From Prevotellaceae bacterium (GTDB lineage Bacteria > Bacteroidota > Bacteroidia > Bacteroidales > UBA932), in NCBI GenBank assembly GCA_031267155.1, contig JAIRZR010000134.1:1-7942 (forward strand): a stretch of 7,942 nucleotides of DNA, read 5' to 3'. Below, piece after piece: positions 1-5,460 of this stretch; within the stretch, counting starts at the first letter, position 1; each line of letters starts with the position of its first letter. The notes beneath the pieces were generated by a model that ran no database searches, had not been told where the DNA came from, and worked only from the letters and a program-made list of their open reading frames with translations. The position numbers and the translations under genes were made by a program.

Positions 1-48
1 GAGTTATATAAAAAATGGGAAAAAGATGAAAACAGAAAATTTGCATGA
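1..48 (+). CDS. Possible 3' end of an ECF sigma factor gene (partial)
   Basis: Frame 1 is open from the window edge and reads ELYKKWEKDENRKFA before a TGA stop. The charged, helical tail suits the end of a small ECF-type sigma factor, which is the usual first gene in front of the small membrane protein and DUF4252 gene that follow. It would overlap the next gene by 23 nt, which suggests translational coupling. Only 15 residues are visible, so the identity rests on gene order. A competing reading in frame 3 stops at 9-11. Confidence 0.4.
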   Translation, partial: ELYKKWEKDENRKFA

Positions 49-403
49 TGAAATTGAAGTCCCTTCCGGCCTGGAAGCCCGGCTGGAAGCATTAATCGAC
101 AGACTGGACGAAGCGGAAACGCGCTCAAAAAGAAAGGCGAGAACGCGTTTGTGGACAGGCATCGCGGCAAGTATTGCCATCCTGATTTTTGCAGGATTGC
201 TGTCGGATTCCGGAAATAAACCCGCTGTTCCGAATCCGGAAGTCCGCCAAATCGACGATCCGGAAACAGCTTATATTGAAGTCAGGAAAGCTCTGGAACT
301 TATGTCAGAGAATTTGAATAAGGGTATCGACGAGTTTAGCGTAACGCTGGCAAGTGAATTGGAAAAGTCAAATGAAATAATTAATAAAACATTAAAATAT
401 TAA
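26..403 (+). CDS. Single-pass membrane protein, putative anti-sigma partner
   Basis: A 125-residue protein. Residues 1-41 form a hydrophilic, probably cytoplasmic segment with a helical stretch, VPSGLEARLEALIDRLDE, followed by the basic patch RSKRKARTR. Residues about 43-60 form one hydrophobic membrane helix, and the rest is probably periplasmic, with the stretch ALELMSENLNKG that I recognise from small Bacteroidales proteins encoded between an ECF sigma factor and a DUF4252 protein. No zinc-binding or catalytic residues are visible. The next gene begins 4 nt after the stop, so the two are almost certainly co-transcribed. The anti-sigma role is inferred from topology and gene order. The ATG at 26 has a weak purine-rich leader, and the frame is open upstream of it to the window edge, so an earlier start cannot be ruled out. 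Confidence 0.8.
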   Translation: MKTENLHDEIEVPSGLEARLEALIDRLDEAETRSKRKARTRLWTGIAASIAILIFAGLLSDSGNKPAVPNPEVRQIDDPETAYIEVRKALELMSENLNKGIDEFSVTLASELEKSNEIINKTLKY

Positions 404-407
404 AAGT

Positions 408-1028
408 ATGAAAAGAATAAGTTTAATTGCAGTAATTGTACTGTTTGCCTCCACAGCGGGGCTTGCTCAAGGAAGCGTGTCTGTTTCCACTAAAAAACCG
501 GATGGTGTAATATTTTTTGATCAGGGAAAAGATGCCAGTTCTTCCCAATATGTGCCAAGCTCCTCGCTTATTAACAGTTTGATTGGAGAGCTGTCGGAAC
601 AGGAAGACGTGACCTCTATAACTGTAACGAAATCCTTGCTGGACATGATACCGGAAATACACTCCTATACAGAGGTGAATGGACTGAGTATCAAAAAAAT
701 CATTGGTAAACTGGAACATATAGATATTCTTATCTCGAAGAATCACGCGGCAACGGAGAAGATGAAAACTGTCAATAAAAGAATTCTTTCACAACCACAC
801 CCATTTCAATCGGAGATATTAATGAAAATCAAAAACGAACAGGAAAATATTATTTTTTATGGAGAAAAATCGCCTCGTGGAGATTTACTATCCTTTATAA
901 TGTTTGCGGATGGTAAGGAACAAAGCGTCCTGATTCGTTTGACAGGAACATTTAGCAAAAGTGAAATCGAAGACATAATAAAATTAAGAAATGAAAACAG
1001 GAAAAATTCTAAGAATTCAGGTAAATAA
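408..1028 (+). CDS. DUF4252-like exported protein
   Basis: A 206-residue protein with a clear N-terminal signal peptide: basic MKR, a hydrophobic core, then a probable cut after AGLA before QGSVS. The mature part matches the general pattern of the Bacteroidota DUF4252 family. It has a helical region around residues 50-115 and a C-terminal half containing ILMKIKNEQENIIFYG, then a hydrophobic strand ending in LIRLTGTFS before a final helix and a lysine/asparagine-rich tail. No lipobox cysteine is present, so it is probably periplasmic rather than a lipoprotein. It is the last gene of its operon and a strong hairpin terminator follows about 60 nt later. The family's biochemical function is unknown. 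Association with an ECF sigma and membrane partner suggests a role in envelope stress sensing, which is inference. Confidence 0.8.
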   Translation: MKRISLIAVIVLFASTAGLAQGSVSVSTKKPDGVIFFDQGKDASSSQYVPSSSLINSLIGELSEQEDVTSITVTKSLLDMIPEIHSYTEVNGLSIKKIIGKLEHIDILISKNHAATEKMKTVNKRILSQPHPFQSEILMKIKNEQENIIFYGEKSPRGDLLSFIMFADGKEQSVLIRLTGTFSKSEIEDIIKLRNENRKNSKNSGK

Positions 1029-1085
1029 ATAGCTGTTTGTTACTAAAAATGTCGTGTCGCGACCTGCCGTGTAATCAGGCTTGCG

Positions 1086-1127
1086 AAAAAAGGATAAGCC
1101 TTTCGGTGAAAAGGCTTATCCTTTTTT
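1086..1127 (+). terminator. Rho-independent terminator, probably bidirectional
   Basis: Positions 1086-1103 and 1110-1127 are exact reverse complements: an 18-bp stem with a GGATAAGCC core and a 6-nt loop, CGGTGA. The 3' arm ends in six T and the 5' arm begins with six A, so it can act on both strands. It lies 58 nt after the DUF4252-like gene and should end that transcript. Confidence 0.9.
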
Positions 1128-1136
1128 AGGTAAAAG

Positions 1137-1204
1137 GGTCATCCTGACGAAAGTCAGAATTTTCTAATACAGTATGGATTGCAGGTCAAGCCTGCAATGA
1201 GACC
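1137..1204. repeat. REP-like palindromic intergenic element
   Basis: Two small hairpins sit inside an outer inverted pair. The first is CTGAC-GAAA-GTCAG at 1144-1157, and the second is ATTGCAGG-TCAAG-CCTGCAAT at 1178-1198. The outer ends GGTCAT (1137-1142) and ATGAgACC (1197-1204) pair apart from one bulged G, which would give a three-way-junction fold. The wording, 'gtcatcctgacgaaagtcag' followed by 'gcaggtcaagcctgcaatga', resembles dispersed intergenic repeats seen in many bacterial genomes. Whether it is repeated in this genome cannot be seen from one window. Confidence 0.6.
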
Positions 1205-1380
1205 AAATGTATAGGTGTTTTTACATCTTTTGACGCCTCAAAATAATATTTCGCCCTATTACTGGAGTTCTGAATATGTAACTGTTTCATTAATTTTGAG
1301 TGAAATTTGTCCTTCCTGTGTCGTACGATTCTATCTGATAGAAGAACGGATTGTATTTTATGCTTACCGAAAACGAACGG

Positions 1381-1503
1381 GTTACAGCAGATGCGGGCGG
1401 GAGCAACGGTCATTTTCCGCCCAGAACAAGCAAATGGAATAAGATAGAACATCGGTTATTTTCCTTTATATCAATGAACTGGAAAGGACAGCCATTAACT
1501 GAC
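1381..1503 (+). pseudogene. ISAzo13-family transposase remnant, internally deleted
   Basis: Frame 1 encodes VTADAGGSNG joined directly to HFPPRTSKWNKIEHRLFSF and then ISMNWKGQPLTD. In intact ISAzo13-family (Rhodopirellula-type DDE) transposases, the ITADGGGSNG motif and the HFPPGTSKWNKIEHRLFSFI motif are separated by a few dozen residues. Here that spacer is missing with the frame preserved. The last acidic residue of the DDE triad, in KWNKIEHR, is still present. The N-terminal part is absent or decayed beyond recognition: a TAG stop lies at 1339-1341 and no family motifs precede it. The roughly 70 residues that normally follow NWxGxPL are also missing, because the sequence passes straight into the GLUG-type remnant. 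This is a non-functional fragment, and the family assignment is strong because the TSKWNKIEHR signature is diagnostic. Confidence 0.8.
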
Positions 1504-1911
1504 TTACTACAATACTGACAACATATCCGGTGGCGACCATTATATTGGCGGAATATGCGGAGACAATTATGCTTCCAATCGCCCCTTCCCCCCTCAACTG
1601 TCGCCTGTTACAATACCGGCGCCATATCGGGAAACGGCACTTATATCGGCGGCATATGCGGAAGAAACAACGGTAATAGCGGCATAGTCGCTGCCTGCTA
1701 CTGGAAAGACATACCCGGCGATAAAGCCGTTTCCGGCATAGGCGGCAATTCCAATACGGGTACGATCGTCTTCGCCTACGATGCATGGCTTACAACGACA
1801 GCCAACCAGCAATGGGGTACGGGAAACGGCGACAATGGCAAATACTGGAAATCACTCGGCGAATGGAATGACGGGAATCCAATATATCCGAAACTGTGGT
1901 TCGAAGATTGA
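1502..1911 (+). pseudogene. GLUG-type repeat surface protein, 3' remnant with frameshift
   Basis: Two repeat units of a Bacteroidales surface-protein type are readable: YYNTDNISGGDHYIGGICGD in frame 2 (1505-1564), then CYNTGAISGNGTYIGGICGR in frame 1. The units are about 33 residues apart. They are followed by a C-terminal module with ACYWKDIPGDKAVSGIGG, AYDAWLTT and a final NPIYPKLWFED. The frame changes within the C-rich stretch at 1582-1593: adding one C to the C6 run at 1588-1593 restores a continuous reading. A TAA stop at 1496-1498 and the transposase fragment upstream mean there is no start or secretion signal. A short open frame from 1555 could be called as a gene, but its first codons are out of frame with the repeat, so pseudogene is preferred. 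Confidence 0.7.
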
Positions 1912-1934
1912 TGTCAGAAACTTTTGTCTGAAAC

Positions 1935-1967
1935 AGGATTTTCAGGATTAAAGGATTTTCAGGATTA
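1935..1967. repeat. 16-bp tandem direct repeat
   Basis: AGGATTTTCAGGATTA occurs twice without mismatch, at 1935-1950 and 1952-1967, with one base between copies. Each copy itself holds two AGGATT units. Similar AGGATT-rich strings are common in intergenic DNA of Bacteroidales-like genomes. No coding sense is seen. Confidence 0.7.
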
Positions 1968-2000
1968 TTTTTGTCGCAGTATTTGACTGCAAAAAATCTA

Positions 2001-2036
2001 AAAAGAGGGCTTTTCACAGGGAAAGCCCCCCTTTTT
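2001..2036. terminator. Hairpin terminator, probably bidirectional
   Basis: An A-rich then GAGGGCTTT arm (2001-2013) pairs with AAAGCCCCCC-TTTTT (2022-2036) around an 8-nt loop, with one A/C mismatch and one extra C. The A-run and T-run on the two sides allow use in both directions. On the minus strand it lies about 100 nt after the stop of the DUF5723-like gene and is the best candidate for ending that operon. Confidence 0.65.
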
Positions 2037-2133
2037 GACCACAATCTCATAGCCTTGTTGTCACTCAACGGGGACTTCTGCATTGCGTCGCGCAATTCAA
2101 AATTCAGAATTTTCCCCTCCCCTCTCAATAATT

Positions 2134-3690
2134 TCAGTTTTCAGCTGTTTCCGTTTCCATCGGGCAACCGTCTCTGTTGACCGGAACGCCCTCGGGAGTA
2201 TCGGGACATCTGTCTTTCCGGTTTTGAACGCCGTCGCCGTCATCGTCGACATTTTTGGAGGCTTTGTATCCGAAATTAAGCAAAAATCCCCACTGGAGGT
2301 TGAATGCCTTGTTTTTGGACGGGATATACTGTTTTGCGTACTTCAGCGGCATATAGTCGCCGGCGACGTATATGTTTATCGGACCCATTCGTCCGCCCAG
2401 GCCCAGACCATACGTTCCGAAGCGTCCGTTGAGCAGCGAATAGCTGAGCGAGGCATTGAAGAAACTGAACTGCACATAGTTTACCGAAGCGGTAATTTCC
2501 TGGAATATGCTTTTGTTGATTATCGTGCTTTTCGACAGTGCGCCGAAAGTCAGCTTCCTGTTCAGTATCCCGTATTCCGCTCCGAGCATTACCTTTGCCG
2601 CCAGGGCGGAACTGTAGGATTTGGAAGTAGTGGAATACTCGATCTCGTCTTCGATATCCTTAAAATAATCCTCGTCCCAGTTTGCAACGCCATCCTTGAT
2701 CTTAATATTCGCGCCTTCGAACTCGAAAGTTTCACTTGCAGACATGTTGACGGCATTATCCTTTTTCCAGTTGATAAATCCCAGATCGAGCAGGGAGGCC
2801 GATACCCTCAGCCTGTCGTCGAGCAGCTTGTAGTTTGCGCCGAGGTCAATAGCCGCTCCATAGCCTCCGTTCATATTGGCAAACGAAAAATTGTCGAAGG
2901 GGTCGATATCAATATTATCTATCATTTCCCCGTTGTTGTCAAGTTCGTAGTCAATACCCGGAGCGCTCATGTTCACGGTACCCTTGATATCGATATCCCA
3001 CCTGTCTCTTGAAGCGTTCAGTCTGATTCTGTCTATCTTTGTTGTCACATTGGCGTGCCCCATAAGCAGTTTCAGCTTTCCGCCGACAGTCAGTTTGTCG
3101 TCTATCTGTCGCGAATATCCTGCAGCGAGTTCGGTATATACATTTGCCCTGATGCCGAGACGGTCGAAATTGAAGGAGTTTATGCCCGTTTCGTCGGGAG
3201 CGCCGTAAATCAGCAGTTTTGCAAAGTCTTTTGGGATAAAGACGCCGGCGCTGGTTTTTGTACTCAGTCCGATTGTAAGGTACGAACTGTTGCGGAGACG
3301 CAGTCCCATGGCAAACAGTTTGAGTTCGACTTCGCTGTAAACGCGGGTGGTATTTTTCAGTCTTTTGTAGAAATCGTCAACATTGCCGTATTCGCCGTTG
3401 AAGAACATGACGGTTCTGTAATCTCCTCCGGCTGTCCGTTTCGGATAGGCGACATCCTCCAGCGCCAGCGAATTGTTGCCCACGCTCATGTACAGTCCCG
3501 AATACACGGGCAGCAGGGAGTAGTAACTGTTGGGCAGGGGCTGGAACGAAGGATTCAGTTCGTGGCGTGTGGGTACAGCTTCCATGTAGTAAAGCGTGTT
3601 GATCTGCGCCGATACGGCGCTTGCTGCAAGCAGGGCAATCATGGCGAGTGCGCTGCATTTGATATAAAATGTTTTCATACTGTTTTTCAT
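2134..3690 (-). CDS. DUF5723-like outer-membrane beta-barrel protein with C-terminal TSP3 motif
   Basis: A 518-residue protein. The signal peptide spans residues 1 to about 28, ending SAVSA before QINTLYYM. The mature start (MEAVPTRHELNPSFQPLPN) and the long run of alternating beta-strand, glycine- and aromatic-rich segments such as LGANYKLLDDRLRVSASLLDLG fit the DUF5723 (PorV/FadL-like) barrel group. Residues 482-510 hold a thrombospondin type-3-like calcium-binding repeat: DDDGDGVQN, then CPDTPEG, then RDGCP. Such repeats usually lead into an OmpA peptidoglycan-binding domain, but here the protein ends eight residues later. A second in-frame ATG at codon 5 gives an equally good signal peptide and could be the true start. 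The start lies 6 nt after the stop of the lipoprotein gene, so the two are co-transcribed. Expected location is the outer membrane; the function is unknown. Confidence 0.85.
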   Translation of the reverse strand: MKNSMKTFYIKCSALAMIALLAASAVSAQINTLYYMEAVPTRHELNPSFQPLPNSYYSLLPVYSGLYMSVGNNSLALEDVAYPKRTAGGDYRTVMFFNGEYGNVDDFYKRLKNTTRVYSEVELKLFAMGLRLRNSSYLTIGLSTKTSAGVFIPKDFAKLLIYGAPDETGINSFNFDRLGIRANVYTELAAGYSRQIDDKLTVGGKLKLLMGHANVTTKIDRIRLNASRDRWDIDIKGTVNMSAPGIDYELDNNGEMIDNIDIDPFDNFSFANMNGGYGAAIDLGANYKLLDDRLRVSASLLDLGFINWKKDNAVNMSASETFEFEGANIKIKDGVANWDEDYFKDIEDEIEYSTTSKSYSSALAAKVMLGAEYGILNRKLTFGALSKSTIINKSIFQEITASVNYVQFSFFNASLSYSLLNGRFGTYGLGLGGRMGPINIYVAGDYMPLKYAKQYIPSKNKAFNLQWGFLLNFGYKASKNVDDDGDGVQNRKDRCPDTPEGVPVNRDGCPMETETAEN

Positions 3691-3696
3691 GAAAAA

Positions 3697-4827
3697 TTAG
3701 ATGTTTACTTTTGAATATGCGCTTAATTTCAGTTTGATATAGTCATCAGGATGGATATTGACCTCTCCGACGCCCACGGTTTTCAGTGTTGATTTCAGCA
3801 CCGCATACCGCGCTTTACGGGCTTCATCAAGCTCGTTACTGTTGAACGAAAGTGAGAAGGGTTCGCTGGAAACTGAGGCAGCATTCATGTGGAAATTCCT
3901 TGGCGCTATGCTCTCTATTTCATTTTTGTTCTCGTCGAGGAACAGTACCTCCAAATCAACCTGCGTGCGCAGGCTGTTTTCATATTCTATCCACAGTGTC
4001 AGATTTTCAATATTGTTTATAAAGTCGTCGCCGCTCAGGTCGAAGTCCAGAGTATTGGCATGAACCAGTTGCGTTCCCTGAGCAAAGGTAAGCGGTATCC
4101 TCACTTCGTAATCCACATCGACATATTTGTCCCTTACTATAAACCCGTCTTCCGAAACTGTCAGGTCAACGCTGAAATCGTATAATATGTGTTCGGGAGA
4201 GTTCGAAAACAGTGAGTCCATCTGTCCGTTTGTCTTGTCGAATATTACATTTTGGGAAGAATATTCGTTATGGGCTGGAGCTTTTCCGAGATCAATGGAA
4301 TACGAACTCTCACCATTGATGAACTTCGCCTGTTTCGGCGGCCCGTTTCCTTCCGATGTTATACTGTTAATGTCAACAGTAATATCGGCGCCTATGTAAT
4401 TCCGTATCATACAGGAAATCCGCGGGTTTGAAGGACGAATAGTACTGCCTGGCTCAAGATCTTTGAAAATACCAATATCAATACTTTCCGATCCTCCGTC
4501 AAAGGCGAACCCAATTCCAGAAGGAATGGGCTCAATGATCCCGCTTCCCGGCCAGGATATGAGCGAAGTGGGCGTCAACTGCATCGAACCGGTATATACG
4601 ACATAAATGGTATCCCCATTACTCGTTGTATGCAACAAATCTTTTGGGATGCCGGCGCCCTCTAAAAAGTCCATTATACCGGTATTCAGTGTACCGATAG
4701 GCAGAACAAGAGAAGGACTCAGACCACCGCTGTCGTCAATATCCTCCAAATCATATTTGTTGTCCACACATGAACTGAACATGGCAGGCAGCAAAAGAAA
4801 AATAAGAATGTCTAATAATCTTTTCAT
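3697..4827 (-). CDS. Surface or periplasmic lipoprotein, partner of the DUF5723-like barrel
   Basis: A 376-residue protein. The N-terminus MKRLLDILIFLLLPAMFSSC is a lipoprotein signal with the lipidated cysteine at residue 20. The following VDNKYDLEDIDD is strongly acidic, as in Bacteroidota lipoproteins exported to the cell surface, although I cannot confirm surface display. The rest is beta-rich with no catalytic motif: segments such as LSPSLVLPIGTLNTG near the N-terminus and FDLSGDDFINNIENLTLWIE later suggest stacked immunoglobulin-like or similar beta-sandwich folds. The CxDxKYDLxDID beginning recurs in uncharacterised Bacteroidales lipoproteins, in my recollection. It is the first gene of a two-gene operon, with a Bacteroidota-type promoter about 80-110 nt upstream. 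Function is unknown; the tight pairing suggests a complex with the downstream barrel. Confidence 0.8.
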   Translation of the reverse strand: MKRLLDILIFLLLPAMFSSCVDNKYDLEDIDDSGGLSPSLVLPIGTLNTGIMDFLEGAGIPKDLLHTTSNGDTIYVVYTGSMQLTPTSLISWPGSGIIEPIPSGIGFAFDGGSESIDIGIFKDLEPGSTIRPSNPRISCMIRNYIGADITVDINSITSEGNGPPKQAKFINGESSYSIDLGKAPAHNEYSSQNVIFDKTNGQMDSLFSNSPEHILYDFSVDLTVSEDGFIVRDKYVDVDYEVRIPLTFAQGTQLVHANTLDFDLSGDDFINNIENLTLWIEYENSLRTQVDLEVLFLDENKNEIESIAPRNFHMNAASVSSEPFSLSFNSNELDEARKARYAVLKSTLKTVGVGEVNIHPDDYIKLKLSAYSKVNI

Positions 4828-4906
4828 AATTTATTAAAATGTATTTTATTGTTTATATATTTAATTTACCTTCAATTAGCGAATTTTTATCTTTCGTTTA
4901 ACCGTG

Positions 4907-4939
4907 CAAACTTAGCAATTAATTTTTAATGGAGAAAAA
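4907..4939 (-). promoter_or_regulatory. Bacteroidota-type promoter for the lipoprotein and barrel operon
   Basis: Read on the minus strand, TAAGTTTG at 4914-4907 matches the Bacteroidota -7 consensus TAnnTTTG exactly. About 20 nt further upstream is a T-run (complement of the A-run at 4935-4942) that can serve as the weak -33 element normally written TTTG. Transcription would start near 4900, giving an A/T-rich leader of roughly 70 nt before the ATG at 4827. Confidence 0.6.
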
Positions 4940-4942
4940 AAA

Positions 4943-5197
4943 TACTAAACAGGATGTTTTTCAGTCTGTTTAATCGGCTCTATAAGGAATCGTATAGACA
5001 TTTTTCAAGGGTTTTCAAAAAGTTTTGAGAGGCCAACGGGGTTGTTGGCAATGCGAGCGCTGTTGCAACTGTACTTCACCCTGCCTTCTCCTTCAACAAA
5101 AACCGGTTTTGTTTGAACAGTACGCTTTTGTTTGTCTTCCCCAAGCGTTTCTTTTAGGTAAAACTACACTACAATGTAATTATTTTCAAATTAAGTA
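4943..5197. other. Intergenic stretch with possible decayed coding sequence
   Basis: No supported gene is seen here. Between 5032 and 5154 the plus strand reads ANGVVGNASAVATVLHPAF and continues to a TAG stop. This is weakly like the glycine/alanine-rich start of PorV-type barrel proteins, but there is a TGA two codons before it and no start codon, so at best it is a relic. The segment also contains a GCCAAC/GTTGGC hairpin (5032-5049) and an imperfect 26-bp palindrome centred on ACCGGT (5092-5117, two mismatched pairs). A 68-residue plus-strand frame at 5025-5231 is cysteine-rich and runs into the long palindrome; I do not consider it a gene. Confidence 0.3.
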
Positions 5198-5293
5198 TTA
5201 TTATTGTGACCTACATCACAGCACAGTATGACCTACATCACAATATCTTGTGATGTAGGTCATACTGTGCTGTGATGTAGGTCACAATAATAA
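5198..5293. repeat. 96-bp near-perfect palindrome with four copies of a 14-mer, two in exact Crp/Fnr-like boxes
   Basis: Positions 5198-5243 and 5248-5293 are exact reverse complements (46 bp each) around the centre TATC. Within each arm the 14-mer TGACCTACATCACA occurs twice, 22 bp apart: plus orientation at 5207-5220 and 5229-5242, inverted at 5249-5262 and 5271-5284. The two outer copies extend to TGTGACCTACATCACA (5205-5220) and its complement (5271-5286), which fit TGTGA-N6-TCACA, the half-site spacing of Crp/Fnr-family operators. The inner copies have TATGA in place of TGTGA. If transcribed, the whole would fold into a 46-bp hairpin, but there is no T-run after either side, so it is not a standard terminator. 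It lies 168 nt past the stop of the glycoside hydrolase gene and about 260 bp from the nearest visible promoter. Confidence 0.95.
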
Positions 5294-5339
5294 AAGGCAG
5301 GCAGAAACAATTCAATTTCAAGTATGAAATTCAATAGTT

Positions 5340-5351
5340 TTTACCGGTAAA
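5340..5351. repeat. Perfect 12-bp palindrome TTTACCGGTAAA
   Basis: A 12-bp self-complementary site in AT-rich non-coding DNA. A 7-bp hairpin, AATTTCA-AGTA-TGAAATT, lies just before it at 5314-5331. Either could be a protein-binding site, but there is no adjacent gene start to connect it with. Confidence 0.35.
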
Positions 5352-5407
5352 CAAACTAATTGATAAGGTGTAATGAGCATTTATTACAGAATGATGGAGC
5401 ATACAGA

Positions 5408-5444
5408 CAGTCGTCAAATAGAATCGGCATCACACTGATTCCGT
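5408..5444 (-). pseudogene. Relic of a GH5-like gene, paralogous to the adjacent hydrolase
   Basis: These 37 bp match 7040-7076 inside the neighbouring hydrolase gene at 34 positions. On the minus strand they encode GISVMPILFDDC, where the intact gene encodes GISVMPVLFDDC (residues 124-135). Of the three differences, two are silent and one changes Val to Ile, so the copy diverged under coding constraint before it was cut down. It starts 17 nt after the stop codon of the intact gene and no further similarity is seen on either side. Confidence 0.75.
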
Positions 5445-5460
5445 CTTCTAATCCTGTTTA

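Noticed and set aside
1186..1452. Open frames of 88 (minus) and 75 (plus) residues
   Set aside because: They cross the REP-like element and the transposase remnant in other frames and show no recognisable protein features.
1594..1812. Minus-strand open frames opposite the GLUG-type remnant
   Set aside because: They are shadows of the repeat-rich plus-strand sequence, with low-complexity arginine or alanine-rich translations.
2082..2096. ATTGCG-TCG-CGCAAT hairpin as a regulatory site
   Set aside because: Short, lies after the barrel gene's stop, and has no adjacent promoter or T-run.
2083..3714. Long plus-strand open frames (309 and 219 residues) opposite the barrel gene
   Set aside because: They are antisense shadows of a gene with a clear signal peptide, TSP3 motif and operon partner. 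Their translations show no signal, domain or sensible composition.
5025..5231. 68-residue plus-strand gene
   Set aside because: It ends inside the palindrome, has no leader features, and an unlikely cysteine-rich composition.
5198..5293. CRISPR array
   Set aside because: The repeats are inverted as well as direct, the spacing is too short for spacers, and the units between copies are themselves repeated.
5198..5293. Ordinary Rho-independent terminator of the hydrolase gene
   Set aside because: Neither side is followed by a T-run, the stem is far longer than needed, and internal direct repeats are not a terminator feature.
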